Part shown: piece by piece, positions 22,001 to 35,050 of the stretch
How the letters are laid out: each line of letters starts with the position of its first letter
How positions within the stretch are numbered: position 1 is the stretch's first letter
Assembly (NCBI GenBank): GCA_910589415.1
Contig: OU342630.1
Span: 68,444,186-68,508,185 of the forward strand
Length of the DNA stretch: 64,000 nucleotides
Direction: 5' to 3'
DNA from: Malachius bipustulatus
Lineage: Eukaryota; Arthropoda; Insecta; Coleoptera; Melyridae
Notes under the pieces: model-generated
What the model was told of the DNA's origin: nothing
Seen by the model: the letters and a program-made list of their open reading frames with translations, nothing else
Databases searched by the model: none
Made by a program: the position numbers and the translations under genes

Positions 22001-23049
22001 GATTGTGCAGGTAGTAATTCAGTTTGAGAAAATTGGCTAGCGCCCCCAGTCGCCACATTAGTGCAATTCTTGGATATATTTGATAAAAGATTTGAGAGAA
22101 ATTTGTTGTTCATATTTCCAGCACCCTATTATGTAGGTACAGGAAATATTATTTGATACTTTCAAAAGTTTCAGAGTTTGTTAATTAATATTCTGCGCTA
22201 AATAGCTCTCCTGTTCTAAACTGAAGTATTATAATTATTTTAATGAATGCAAATTTTCAAGCTGCAAAGTTTTGTTCTTTTTAGTTAGATAGTGGTAAGT
22301 AATGAAACTTTTTTGTAAGATAAAGTACCTAATTATATTTACGCAGTTGTAAAATTCCGAGAATTGTCATATAATTGGATAACATAATCCAAAGAATAAA
22401 TGTAGCACTAATTGTGAGACTGGAAGAGGAAGAACAAACTGATTTGGATGATGAAATTTCCTGCTCCTAATAATTGAATATATCATAACTTCTTCTTTTG
22501 CATAGTATAATGAGCTAAACCTAATGGTAATGCTGTGAGGGGCTGTCATGCAAATGAAATAACTGGAAAAAGTTGAGGGGTATTGAATCCTGGTGGAACT
22601 TGTGAGGCAACCATCATTCAAGAGCTTGTCGGTTTTTGCGACTGTTAGTGTGGGCCGTTCTGGATTCTGATTGCCGGTCAGGCTTCTGGATTTGAGACCA
22701 TGATGCAATATGTCTCAGATTCATCCTTTTGCTTCGCCCAAGAAAATAACTGTCAATCATAACCAATCAGTTCGATCTATTTAAGTTGCACTGTTTGATG
22801 AGAGCCATCTGTTTCGAGTTCGTCAGGTTCAAGTACTCTGACTTATCGGTCAACTTGAAGCTTGGCCTTTTCATTGATATTTTGAGTCTCTCTCTTCTTA
22901 TGGCTTCCGACATTGTTTTAGGGACCCAACAACTAACACTTCGGTAACATGCATGGATAACGTCGCGATTTCTGGTATGTTTGAGTTGTTCGATAGACAA
23001 ATATTGCCAAAAATGAGACCACTATGCACTACATGTTACGCTTAGAGCT
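19086..23049. other. No gene seen
   Basis: About 4 kb without recognisable coding or repeat content. Open frames of 60-113 codons here have no known motif and no consistent codon bias. A less AT-rich stretch at 20880-21110 stands out but shows no gene structure. Confidence 0.5.
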
Positions 23050-24330
23050 CCTGAGGTGACTTACTGCCGAAATCTCGCCAATAAACCCCTGATGACATGG
23101 AAGAGTTTCCCTTCTCCTCGCTCAACTTCAAAACGAACTTTGTTTTTGGGCGTTTGGGATGGCATGAGATTCTGGATGCCCCTGATACTAATTCTAAATC
23201 TTTTTCATTCTACTCCGGCAAATACTTCACACTCAAGAGATCTAGAGCTTACAGAGCTACGCGTTCCCGTCCCAGATGTCTCACCACCGAAATTCAACAA
23301 CTTTACGACACAATGAATCTCCTAAATTCATTGATAAACAAGTCCAACCAGCAGTTCAGGCTTCAGCTGCTATGCAGTCTGAAACGACGGTGAGACAGGA
23401 AACCAGGCGTTGCAACATCTTCGTCAGTGAATCTGAAAATTCCATTAAAGCGGGGTGGACCTTCGTACCTGAGGGCATGGAGATGGGAGAGCAGACAGTG
23501 GGATGGTTTTTGGATCTCTCCACGATCTTCGATAAATCGTGAGACTACTACCTTCTTGGAAAATTGTAGAATGTCGTAGTTCGTGGATTGCCCCTTTCTT
23601 GGTTTACCAGCTATCTACAGGCGGTTCAGATTAGTAGTGGGCGCCGCAGGGTAGTTTTCTCGGTTGCTTCTTTTCCTTATCTTCATCAACGACTTGGGTC
23701 CCAACAACTTACACAAAATTTAGTTGATTGGTTTTCATGCTAGCCGATCACGGCTTTCTCCTTTACCCTCCATACCCACCGATGGTGCTTTAATCAGGCC
23801 GACGGGTGTCGTGAAGTTTTAGGGCTTTCACATCGACCAAGACCTAAACTGGTCAACTCACACAGATAATTTATGCCGTCGCCTTGCTGCGCCTGATTCC
23901 TTCTCAGACGACTTCAACAGACGATGTCTCTGTGTCCTTCTCTATGCTTTATATGTGATTGGATTATACACATGTCCTATGGTTTGGCTGTCTGGGATGG
24001 GTCTGAGAGATCTCGCCAAAGGGTTTTTCTTCTTCAATCCTGGCGGGCCTGTCCGTTCAGCAGTCCTGCAGAGGTGATTTCAATTGACTTGGGCTTCTCA
24101 TCTTGCCTGCTTTGTACGTCTTCTCTCTTCTCAAACTGATCCACAAAAATCAGGAGAAACTTATAGCTTTCCGATTCATCCATCACTACTTTCGTCCACA
24201 GAAAGGACATTCACGTACGCATCAATCAAATATCCAAACCACTCAAAATTGATTCTGCAACTTTTGAATTCTCAGAGTTCAGGACGTATCTCCGGGATCA
24301 TCTAACGGAGTTAGAAACTTATACTATCTC
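23050..24330 (+). pseudogene. Degenerate jockey/CR1-like LINE ORF2 fragment
   Basis: RT landmarks appear in order but in shifting frames: 'VGWFLDLSTIFDKS' (about 23500-23541, motif A region), 'LSWFTSYLQ' (about 23595), 'FLIFINDLG' (about 23672), 'LNWSTHTDNLCRRLA' (about 23850) and 'HMSYGLAVWDG' (about 23970). Order and spacing fit the RT-to-thumb part of a jockey/CR1-type LINE. A stop directly follows the motif A block. Upstream sequence from 23050 probably belongs to the same ORF. The endonuclease domain was not identified. Confidence 0.75.
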
Positions 24331-27300
24331 TGATATACTGTCCTTCTAAAAGTACTAAATCTGGTCTTAAAATGCCTAACCTAAACTCCTTTAGATTTGA
24401 TCCACCATTTGATGTCTTTAGACCTTGATGGGATGAGGGATGTTTTGGTCTTGTAATGTTGAACCTTACTGACCACTAATTTAGAAACCTTAAACCCATA
24501 AGAATGGCTAAATAATGGACATGTCCCGATACGGTCATATGAGTTTCCGACATCCTGATGATTAGTAAAGGAAAAACACCCATGAAAATGCCCAGATGCA
24601 ACGTCCTCTTCAGAATTGTTTCAAGATTTTTTTTCCCTTAGAGATCATCTGAAAGACTTGTTTCTGACGCAACTAATACAAGAAGACTCATTTTACCATC
24701 GATTAAACAGATTAAAAATTAAGTTATCTTTGATTCTAGATGTACTTACCTGAAAATGATAAATGACTTATGAGTGCCCTCATAAATTAGTCATTTCCGA
24801 CCCTTGTCCAAGCATAATTTTCTAAAAATAACCCTCGTAGCACTTGAAAACTGTATGTCAATGTCAACCCATAATGGAGCCCTTTGTGAACCCGTCACCT
24901 GGTTTCCCATCTCACCGTTGTCAGTCTCCTCCAGCTAGATGTCTGCATGTTTGCGTGTCGTGTGGTACATGTCCCCTTTAACTAGTTAATGCAAATGAAC
25001 GTATCTCGTGGGTGATCCCGAAGTGTGGAATTCAATTACGACTGTAGGCTATCGAACCGGAACAGTCATGTTACCGGGGCATGACCGTACCGTGGCGGGT
25101 CGCGGTTGCCTCTTTGATCTGACATCAAGAGTGGCGTCAGCACTCCGACGTTGCCATGACCTGCTTCAGTCACTTGAACATTTTAGTAACGTCAAATAAA
25201 AAATTCAATTCAGCCGCCGTTTCATCTGCGAGAATGAACATGATTAAAACGAGTGCACTCGGGTAGCTTTCAGTGTTTTGAACAATTTCATTTCATAAAG
25301 TTTCAGTTTGAATTCTAGAGCTTGACAAAATAGGAACAGAGATGTGCTTCGGAGAGATCCAATCAAGGATGCTTGAAACCTAGGAGACACTCGATGTCAT
25401 GTGTCGGTGTACTCACTCCGGTCATTACTTGCAATTAGGTTTGACTAGATGTACCTGTTTCTCGTCCTCCCAGACTGGAATAACGGTGTTACGTTGAGGA
25501 TCCATTTAAATCTTGAGAGGGATATGCTAAGACTTCTTCTCTTATACAAAGCGACATCCGTTGAAAAGACAAATCCTTAGAGAATTTATGATCCCTTACT
25601 TCAATTTATCTCGATGTTACTCGCTTTGGGGCTGTAATTGTCTGATACGAAGAATATATGAATCAAGATTTCATATACGAGGCTAAATTTTACAGGAATC
25701 AAAATGTTATATTTGAAGGAACTTTAAGCCTTGTATCACTTTGACGGAGGAGAAACGCGAAATCCCGCTATATCGTAATGCATTTCGGTGTGTATATTCT
25801 ATTGAAATACGTGAAACCTTTTTCCTGGAGCAGGACTGCATATATAATAATGGCATAAAAAAGACATTCAGGGGTGTTTACACGTCTTTGCGGAATATGT
25901 AAAACGGGCCTATTCGCCGCCAGAGAGCATTTCAGTCCTCCGTTCTTCAGAAATCTGAATAAGTGAGAAACGCCCTCTTTTATAGTGTGATTTCTGGATC
26001 CTTCATTTCTCTTGCTCAAGGGAATAGGAGCCATAATGTTTTTTCTGTCAGAAAAAAAAAATACAAAAGATATCCCAACATCATTGTGTCCTAAAACTAT
26101 CCCATGCTATTTTCACAAACCCTTTGTGGTTTAGAGATAGGATAAACTGAGATTGAGATGAATAAAATAAATGTGTAATAAAAAAAATAATAATAATTTC
26201 CTCGACGCCTTGGAATCCCTATATAAAATGGATTGTCAGCTGTCCTATAAGTCTTGATTAAGAATTATGTTGTCTATGCAGGATTTTTGCGAAGATAAGG
26301 ACGTTTGTTTCTTAATTAACGTTTCTGAACTATTGGCTAATTTGGCTATCAATTCAATCGAATTCAAAAATCCAAAATGAGAAAGCATGACGAACGAAAT
26401 AATAATATGTAAACCTTCGGTCTATATACAGCAGACTCTGTAAATGCAGTGCGCGTTGCGGAATCCGCGGGAGGTAATAATACCTTTCTTGCCTTTTAAT
26501 GCACGTGGCCTGCGTACAGCGTACTCCGCTTGCGCACCCATGCTGTCGTTGCGGATATCCATCGTATAGTGCCGAGTAGGCAACTAGTGCGCATCAGTTA
26601 CAACGGGATTTTTCGTGGTTCAACGTGTTTCGTAATAATTGCAAGTAATTAATTCAAAATAGGGACAAAAATGGCAGTTGATATTGAAAATGCTTTTGGA
26701 TTAAATTTCATAAGCACCCGCGACTTTTCTTGTTTCATATTATAAACTATTGTTGTTACCTTCTTTCATCTACTAATGTTGTTAATAATAAATACTCATC
26801 ATCTCTCTCATCTTCGAGAAAGATAGCCAATAATACTTTTTCTCCATACTTCTCTAATCGATATATTGCACAACTGCAGTAAAATAATTACTTTAATAAC
26901 ACATTTGCGTAGTACGCATCCTACATAGACCACCTTCAATAGCGCGTACTGACGCTTGTAGACTCCGCTTTAGACAGACCTAAGCTTAAGCTATGAGAAG
27001 AGACACGTAGAAGCGCTTGAGTGGAGAAAGAGTAGCTGATTTTTTTGTCAATGCAAAAATAAGTCAGTGTTCGTAGAAATCAATTAAATTTTGAATTGAA
27101 AAGACGCCTGATGAGAACTAAAGGCAATAATGACAAAATTGAAACTTGAAAAAATAACAAAAATACAATTTTATCATTAAAAATGTTAAAACTTGCGAGA
27201 CCTGAGCAAATTTATAAGACATAAAAATTAATCATCAAAACGTACCTAAGTATATGATTGTATTTAATTGTAACAAATGATGTTCAAAGTGCGCACGATC

Positions 27301-28083
27301 CATTTCAATCTAAGTAATTTTATGATAATATTGAAAGCCTAGCCATGCATTGTTCCGAGGACTTGAATATGTAAAACCGTTTTTTAGGAAGTCCAATTTT
27401 GTCCAAGTAACTACTGTGCCTGTGTTATCGTCCAAACTCGATTTCAGTATAAACTTATTTCGCTTATCTAGTTAGTCGAAAGAGCAGTAGGACGAACCAC
27501 TTCGGCCTGGTTCATACTAAATTCTCCGAAGCACACTGGTGCTTGTGCTGTTGTATAATTTAATCTAGTTCCCCCTGGTCCGAACGCGTATTTCTCAATG
27601 ACTATACAGGCGTTACTGAATCATAGCCGTGTATGTAGAAAACGAAGAATCGACAGGGAATTTCCTAAAAACATGTTGCTCTTCGACCATCAAGTAACGC
27701 GTTCTTTATACTATGCTAATTTCAGTTAACTAATGACGTAAATTCCAAACGTGATGAGGGAAAGTTAAAGTTTCTTCCGCTTAGAGCCAATCACAGCTCA
27801 GCATTTTCTTTTTTTTTTGAAACTCACGTTTGGGAACTCACTGAATCACGTCAATATGTTAAGATAACGCATTAATATCCAACAATTGAAATACAGACCG
27901 AGAAACACTATCGACTCCGTTCTTGGTTTATCAGCAACCTATTAATTTGACGTAAAGCCCGATTCTCACTCTTCGAACTCTAACCTTACGGAACTAGAAA
28001 GGACTCGCAATGGTTAGAAATCGTAGCACGAGATATTTTAGGCACCACGCAGAAGTGCAGTATTCCCGTCATTAGAGCTTTTG

Positions 28084-28086
<3 letters not shown>
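24331..28086. other. No gene seen
   Basis: Intergenic or intronic DNA with no supported ORF, RNA gene or strong repeat. A GC-richer patch at 26440-26620 contains short CG-rich motifs but no gene structure I can defend. Confidence 0.5.

Positions 28087-28136
<50 letters not shown>
28087..28136 (+). repeat. (GA)25 microsatellite
   Basis: Uninterrupted GA dinucleotide run of 50 bp. The Ser-Leu-rich minus-strand ORF across it is an artefact. Confidence 0.97.
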
Positions 28137-28140
<4 letters not shown>

Positions 28141-29459
28141 ATTGCATGAAAGAATAAACACTTGAGAAACGTGACTAACTGAACTGATCGTAAAATACAA
28201 AAACCAGACTGAGACGGAGATACTGCAGTATAGTGCCTGCCCCTTACCTGTTTTTGGTGCCATTATTGAGTATAATGCATGGGTTCTTTCCAGATCCGTG
28301 GGTTACAGTTCGATGGTTCATTAAGATCTAGAACGCTTTGGGCTTCAGAAAAATTGTTGAACTTCAAATTTTGAAGTACAAGTTCAAGTGCAAGGGAACT
28401 CAACAACATGAGTTTTAGACCATGAAGTGTTTGCCAAGTTTAGCTTGAGCAACAACTCAACACCTGTCATCTACGAAAGGTTCAAGCTTTAATTCGAGAC
28501 AAATTTTTCAAGACGAACAATTTTTATGGTCCATTCTTAGAACGTTGTGTGTTGGAATCATATAACTACCACAATTTAGACTTTTTACAATTGAGACATT
28601 CTTCAACAAAGAAGGCATTTTAACTCCCGTAACAACCATATTTGGACAAAAAAAACCTCACAATATCGCCTTCTAAATTCGTACTGACTTTTTTGTAATT
28701 TTTGAAACGACATTGGGGATTCGATAATAATTGTATCATTGCTCCATGTATCCTCCAGCAAATTTGTCACTTGATGTAGGAAACTATCTCAACCACGAAT
28801 TTGGTGAAAGATGAATGCAATCGGTAACGTGACCTCCTCTTGTCCCTGTAACACCCCTTTCCGATTTTTATTCGTGAGAATGTATAAAGATTCCAGTTGC
28901 TAAGTCGGAAGAGGTTCTGGTTTTGGTAGAACTTACCTTAAGAAGTTTACGTAAGAACGTATATACTTCTGACCGAGTATGTACTGCAATGATACTCAAA
29001 AATCGTTGCACCTTCGAATCATATTTCTGGGTATTTTATTGTCCAGATGAAATTTAAGTTGATTGTATTTTTTTCTGATGATTGTTTCGTTGTTTCAGAA
29101 TTGAAAAATGGCACAAAACCGGTTCTGCGAGAGCAAGTACCGACCAGTGAATGTTCAAGATATTGCGGACATGATTGAGTAGCCTTGCAGTATTTTCATG
29201 ATATTTTGTTAAGGTAATTGATGTATTTTTTTGTAAAAATGTGGATACCTCGATTGCTGTTTATTGTTTAAAAGTATTAGTATTTAGGGCAGGATTATCC
29301 ATAGTGCACTAAATGCAGTTACCGTCCGGGGGCGCCGACGGCTTGGGGGCCGGGGGCGCTATCACTCAATTTTTTTTATTTTCACTCAAATTTTCATCAC
29401 CCAAATTTTTAACAGAGCGAAAAATTGAGTTCTGTTGAACTGAAAAATTGAGTATCAGA
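28137..29459. other. No gene seen
   Basis: AT-rich. Two G-rich strings ('gtccgggggcgccgacgg', 'gggggccgggggcgct') sit together at about 29325-29362, unusual for the surroundings but unexplained. Confidence 0.5.
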
Positions 29460-29705
29460 ATTATGGAGAAAACCTTCAAATCTTTAAAAGATGCTCGTAA
29501 AGGTTACAGAAATGTAGCTAATTTTACGCTTTTCCTATCCACGCCACTGGCTTATTATTAGAAGTGGCAAAAATTTTTTCACGCTAACGTAAAGTTCTGA
29601 AAATGTTCTTCTAATCCTGTTAATTTAGTATCAAAGTTTTTTTTTCATCTTCAATATTATATAGGGGTTCAAAAAATAGTATTTTTTCGAAAATTCAAAC
29701 CGCAT
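29460..29705 (-). repeat. Inverted partial copy of the 637-bp repeat family
   Basis: On the minus strand it reads 'tttgaacccctatat', then 'aagccagtggcgtggatagg', then an 'aaatttctgtaacctttacgag'-like run (part quoted), matching 17.9-18.1 kb in order. It is about a third of a unit. Confidence 0.75.
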
Positions 29706-32700
29706 GCCGGGAAATTTTCAACTGCTGGGAATTTCTATGACCTTGAACATTGAAATTTTTGCCTGCGACGCACAGAGCCCGCTCAACTCGCACTCCCCCC
29801 TCAACTCGTTTAGCGTAATAAATTTTTTGCGCAGAACTGCATGTTATGCAAAACTTTACTGAGAGAGGGCGGGGGTGATGGTGATGTATATAGTTGCCTT
29901 TGGGCGAAAAAGTTATAATCCGGAGCTGCGTGTACTGGATGGTTAACAATTCGATGCTCACCGTTAGGATCTCGCAAACGGTTACAGATACGGGGTCGGT
30001 TAAATTAGAGAGAAGCTTAACAATATTATGTTTATTAAGAATGTGAAACAATGTTTGGGAAAATTTCAGGCGTTACTGAAAAAATATCCTGAAAAAACTG
30101 AAAAATCGAAATTTCGTATTTTACCCATATATTATTATCGAAACTAAATAAATATTTTTGTAGGTTAAATAAGTCGGCAAGAGAATAATTTGACATTTAT
30201 GAAAATATCAATTGCCATGGTTCTTGTTTTATAAACAAAAGAATTATTACGTTTTATTTATTTCCTTTAATTTGTCCCAAAAGTAATTATTAGTGTTTTA
30301 TTATGTTATTATTTATTATGTAATTACTATACATACTCATACTAAGTACTACATATTCGTGTAATTATTACATGAAACTAATCCGTAAATCCCAATCTCA
30401 TTAGTGAACCATAATATAGGTAAATTTAACATTAATAATGAATGACAGCAAACATTATTTTAATACTTTGTATTGATTAAATCCACACAACATGCCGGCA
30501 CCCGTCAATTCCAACAAGCAAATCGACATCAGTATCAAATTCTACCCCGTGACGTGTCACTGCAGCTCCCCTATGCCTGTCAATAACTTGCCACCATTAT
30601 AAAATAACGTCATGGGAGAAAGCTGCGACCTAAACAAAATATCCGATAATGACACTAATTGGCGCGAGTGTTTCGGCATACATGTCACTGTCGATGATTG
30701 CTGTCATAATAATTGACACACTGTCGACTCTCGACCCCACCTATATTAAACTGTATTAGACTAAAACAAGCGACAACTATCCAATATCCCCTCGTCCTCT
30801 ATTTATCCCATTCCTTTTATATGTATATGGCGACACCCTCATTTTTGTCTTGATAATTTTCATCAGGGATATAATAGTGTAGGTTTCCATTCCACCTATC
30901 AGGTGGAATTACCGAACAAACAGAGAATACATGAACAAATATTTTTTAATTGTTTACTGAAAATTGTTTTCTTTTTTTATTTTTTATTTTTACAGAAAAA
31001 AACTGGGTGCGCCACTGGGTTAGTCGCTATTATGAACTCTTGAAATTTTAATTTGAGCATAAACCTTTAATACTTGACAGGCTTCGATAAAATTTAGTAT
31101 AGTATCGTTTTGAGAGATTATTAAGAGTCCCAGATGTTTTTTAATCGCTAATTTGAATTCTTTTAGTTTTGCTAAACTAAGCACTAATCCAGTAAAAACA
31201 GGGCGCTTTTTGCTCTCAAAATACAGCTCATCAAGCTCTACCATTAAAAAATCCCTTAAAATGGAACAACAAATATAATGATTTTACAAAGCTCAAGAAA
31301 AAATGTGTCACACTGTATATTGGGAATCCATGCATGTTGAATAAAATTAATTTTCTCGACTGATAGCAAATCAAGTAAGCTGATCAGTCCTGTTTCGTCT
31401 TTATTAACTTCATCGGCAATACCAAACCAATTCTAGACAAGTAGCCATTGTCTAGCGCCAACTATGGCGGCCAATAGCTAATAGAAAACTATAAATCTTC
31501 ATTGCATCCTTCAAGCTCTTATCTCAGTTTCCATCCAGTCCATCTTGATTTGATAAGAAATTAACGACATTTTAGTATCTACGATCTACCCAATCCAAAA
31601 TTAACGTTGCTTATTATTAGAGGCAACAAAATTTGAATGAGAGATGGTATGACATAAGGAGCCAAGAATGATGCGAGGAACCGTTGTGCCAGGTGTATTG
31701 GCAGAATATTTAACATTTTGCCTTACAAGTAGACCTAATGGAAAGGAAAGGATATATTTTATGACATCCCCCGTTTTTATCCACCCATGACTGCTCGTTA
31801 GTCGTTAGGTTTCCAACTTTTGAGCGAATCGATTGCCGAGTCTCGACTTTCGCGTGCATTAATGAAAGCGGAGCTCTCGCGTTGCAGGAGGATGTTATGT
31901 TGTGAATTATTTCATGGAATTATCCAACCGGCCGCAAAGCGAATGACATAGCCCCGCTTTCGTAGGCGAACATATCGATTCGGGCTTTGATGTGTCGCAT
32001 AGAAATTTAATTTATCCGACATGCGAAAGTCGGAATGACGAGGGGGTTGGGAGACTCTGAATAGCCCCGCTTGTATTTCGGAGCGGGAGGGAATAATCGT
32101 GTAGTTGGACTTTAGAAGTTATTTCCGCATTGTGATGGTTGGATGTCTCTTCCTATCTATGGAATGCTGTATGCAAAATAAATTTTACGTTATTGCAGTT
32201 GGTATGCGAGAAAGTTTTATTCGGTACAAATCAACCAATCAAAAATCAAACGTAGCATGTATTTTGTCACTTAAGTGAGAGTGTTGTCTTGGTTTAGGAA
32301 CAGAGGCACAGCCAAGCGGCTCTAGAAGCCCTTAGCTATAGCCACTGCAAGTCCATGTTGGTCTGGAACTGTCAATTACCTTTAAATGTCCTTGTAAGGA
32401 GGAACGAATAACTTTGATCTGGATATCGACTCTTTGGATAGGAAAGATGACGAATCCGAATTTATGGAACCAGAACCAGTATTTGACTATCACCGAATAT
32501 TGTCAAAACTAACCGAATACGCAACTGCATGGGTTGAGAGGGAAGCCCTCAGCACTGGCAAAACTAACGAAGATGGGACCATTCTAAGGCCTTTATATAT
32601 AGGATACTTCGAAAAAAAGGATCAAAGAACAATTGGAGCATAACAGGAAAGAACTAAAAGCCTTAAGGGCGTACTTCAGCCGTGTATTTGTAGGGGTATC

Positions 32701-32951
32701 GCAGTTCACATTTTTCTCTCTTATTTGTGCATCAATTTCATTCAAGTTTAAAAATTATTAAAGAAGAGAGATAGATTGAGATACCTATAGAGCCCGATTT
32801 TGAAAAAAGAGTATTTTTTATTTTTCTAGGGCTATCAAGTTGGCCTATATTGCATGGACGCTGGTGGGTTTATTACTGCAAATATAAAAAAATTGGCTCT
32901 ATAGGTACCCGCATTTGACATTAAACAATAATTATTATCCAAGCTTTTGTA
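29706..32951. other. No gene identified
   Basis: Mostly unremarkable. A 69-codon open frame at 32434-32643 (+) has an acidic start and no recognised motif; it lies just upstream of a LINE 3' fragment and may be part of it. A 74-codon frame at 31020-31244 (-) is also unrecognised. Less AT-rich patches at 30490-30730 and 31800-32110 could be conserved non-coding DNA, which only alignment could show. Confidence 0.45.
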
Positions 32952-33150
32952 AATGGGGACTCCAACCTGAACCATCATCTGCACAGGATGGGTTTAGCAA
33001 TCAGCCCTGAATGCCGCCTGCCTTGGAGGATGACGAAACAGCCCTAAAACACATCCTATGCGAGTCTCCCGCTTTGGGAAAAACCAAATTACTGCGAAAA
33101 GACTTAATTTACAGAACTCCAGATATTTACAAGATCAATATAAAATAACA
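32952..33150 (+). pseudogene. 3' end of a LINE ORF2 (zinc-finger-like tail)
   Basis: The reading 'LNHHLHRMGLAISPECRL' is followed, after a one-base shift, by 'LEDDETAL' and 'HILCESPALGK'. This is the C-x2-C-type tail after the RNase H domain in R1/jockey-type LINEs ('CRLC-EEDETA-HILCECPAL'). Only the last ~65 codons remain and at least one frameshift is present. Confidence 0.6.
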
Positions 33151-34397
33151 TCACCAGAAATGTTTACTAATTTAGAATAATAATTCAATAACAGAAGAAG
33201 AGTAGGCAATAATTTTATTTTTAGCTCATCCCCCAATTAGTACTCGTATTATTATGTCATCCGCAGCACCGGTAACTGCAGTATAGGTAGGTAAGTCCAT
33301 GATCTAAAATATGATTACACTTATAGCTCGCAATTAGCTAGTTTTTACAGTACTTTTTGAAAAATTTTCTCATTAAAAAAGCAAGCATAGATTCCTACTA
33401 TCCACCCTACAGAATTATTTATTTTAATCAGGTGATTGTTTTATTTAAAAAAATATTTTTTTATTTTAAAATAACAGGAACTGGAAACTACATCAATGGA
33501 GAGCAAACACTAGTAAATAGTTCATGATAAACATTATGTACTCGAGTTGATACCCCTCAAATTGTGTCAATTTCATCCTCAGTTGTCAGAAGCAACGACC
33601 ACAAAATGACATTGTCAGTTGAGTTATTTTTATAACAAAAATAATAAGTTGTCGCATTTACGTGAAAGCTGTTATTTGCACGCCCGTGTTTCAAGCAACA
33701 AGCAAATGGGAATGGAATGGAATGGATGTAGTATTATTGACTAGGCCTAGTTTTCTACGTTCATTGAATTTACCCTCAAACTTAGCCTTTCTAAATATAT
33801 CTTCCAAATAAGTCATTTTCCCGTTATTAATAGCTGTGTTGTGATAGTTTCGAAGTTGCTTATTACTTATAATCTAGATGTTGTGGTAGCTTGCTTCGTT
33901 TAAATCTTTCGAATGCTTCATTGCTTATTGGAGCGGCTCAAGCTGTGTTATTGGTAATCTGAGAAACGTTTTTCTTGTTTTATCTGATTATTTTGAAGAA
34001 GCGAATTATGGTCAAAAACTTCGAAAGACTGCCGTAGGAGAAATAATTTATCATATAAATTGGGCCATGTTAACATAACTGGTCGAAAATTGAGCTTCCA
34101 CCCTTCTTGATACCCAGTCAATTGTCAATATATCAACTTTTAACATGTCATAATATTATGTCATTATGTGGAGTAACTTCTTGGTGTATTAAGTTATAAT
34201 GGTATTTACAAATCCAGATTGTAGCATTCACATCTTCAGTTTTAAACAGAACTCGTCAGTAGGTGTTAATATTTTTGAAACTTATTAAAAAAGCTAGAAA
34301 TATTTTGGTTTTTATTGTGATTTTTAAAGTCCGGGTAAAAAATGAGACTTTTAAACTGCGTTTATTAGAAGTTTTAAGAAATTAAAATGGTATAGGT
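33151..34397. other. No gene seen
   Basis: AT-rich DNA. A short 'ggaatggaatggaatgg' run lies at about 33710. Confidence 0.5.
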
Positions 34398-35050
34398 ATG
34401 GTGTGCCACTATAATTACACTCCAGCCAAGTCTCCCCTCTCGGATCCGCGAGGAGTGGCTACCATCTTTAATTTAAGGGATGAAATCATGTATCACCGTA
34501 AATATTGCTGGTGCGTGAAAAGTTACTGTTACAAAAATTGTTAAGGAGCATGTATCTAACAACTTTTTTGTAAGTCTTTTTCGAACTTTCTTATTGTTCA
34601 AAAGTTACAAATAAAAAAAAGAAATGGGAACAGTTTTTTTTTAAATTTTACCTCAAAGCGGTCAATTCGCTATGACAAAAATTGTGCCTTTTAAGTTTTC
34701 ATAAACAAACTGTTTTCAAAATTTCTTGCATGCTCGTACGAATAGAGATGGCGCCAAAAGTCGACCTGGCTAATAGTTTTTTTTTTATTTGCACATTAAG
34801 TAATTAAGAATGCGATGAATTTAAATGAAAGCAGTCCGCCATATTGGACGGGGGGTTCAAAAAAGAAAGCGGGGAGCTTTCTTTTTTTATCGGATTCTTA
34901 ATCAGCGACCCCAGAAATCCCAACCCTATTTGGTTATATAAAATACAAATTGGTATTCTTATTTGGTAACACCTCTATAAGACTTGAATTAAATTTGAGC
35001 ATGCCAAAAAATTTAAGATACGTGTGTGGTGGGAAAACTCAAAAGTTACA
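34398..35050. mobile_element. Foldback element family A, copy 2 (diverged, partial)
   Basis: Aligns in direct orientation with 12.44-12.9 kb: 'ctccagccaagtctcccctc', 'ctcggatccgcgagg', 'gtaaatattgctgg', 'ttacaaaaattgttaaggag', 'ccttttaagttttcataaa' and 'cgtacgaatagagatgg' all have counterparts in order. The right end is not clearly matched and may be truncated. Confidence 0.7.

Noticed and set aside
28072..28263. Ser/Leu-rich ORF on the minus strand
   Set aside because: It is a translation of the (GA)n microsatellite.
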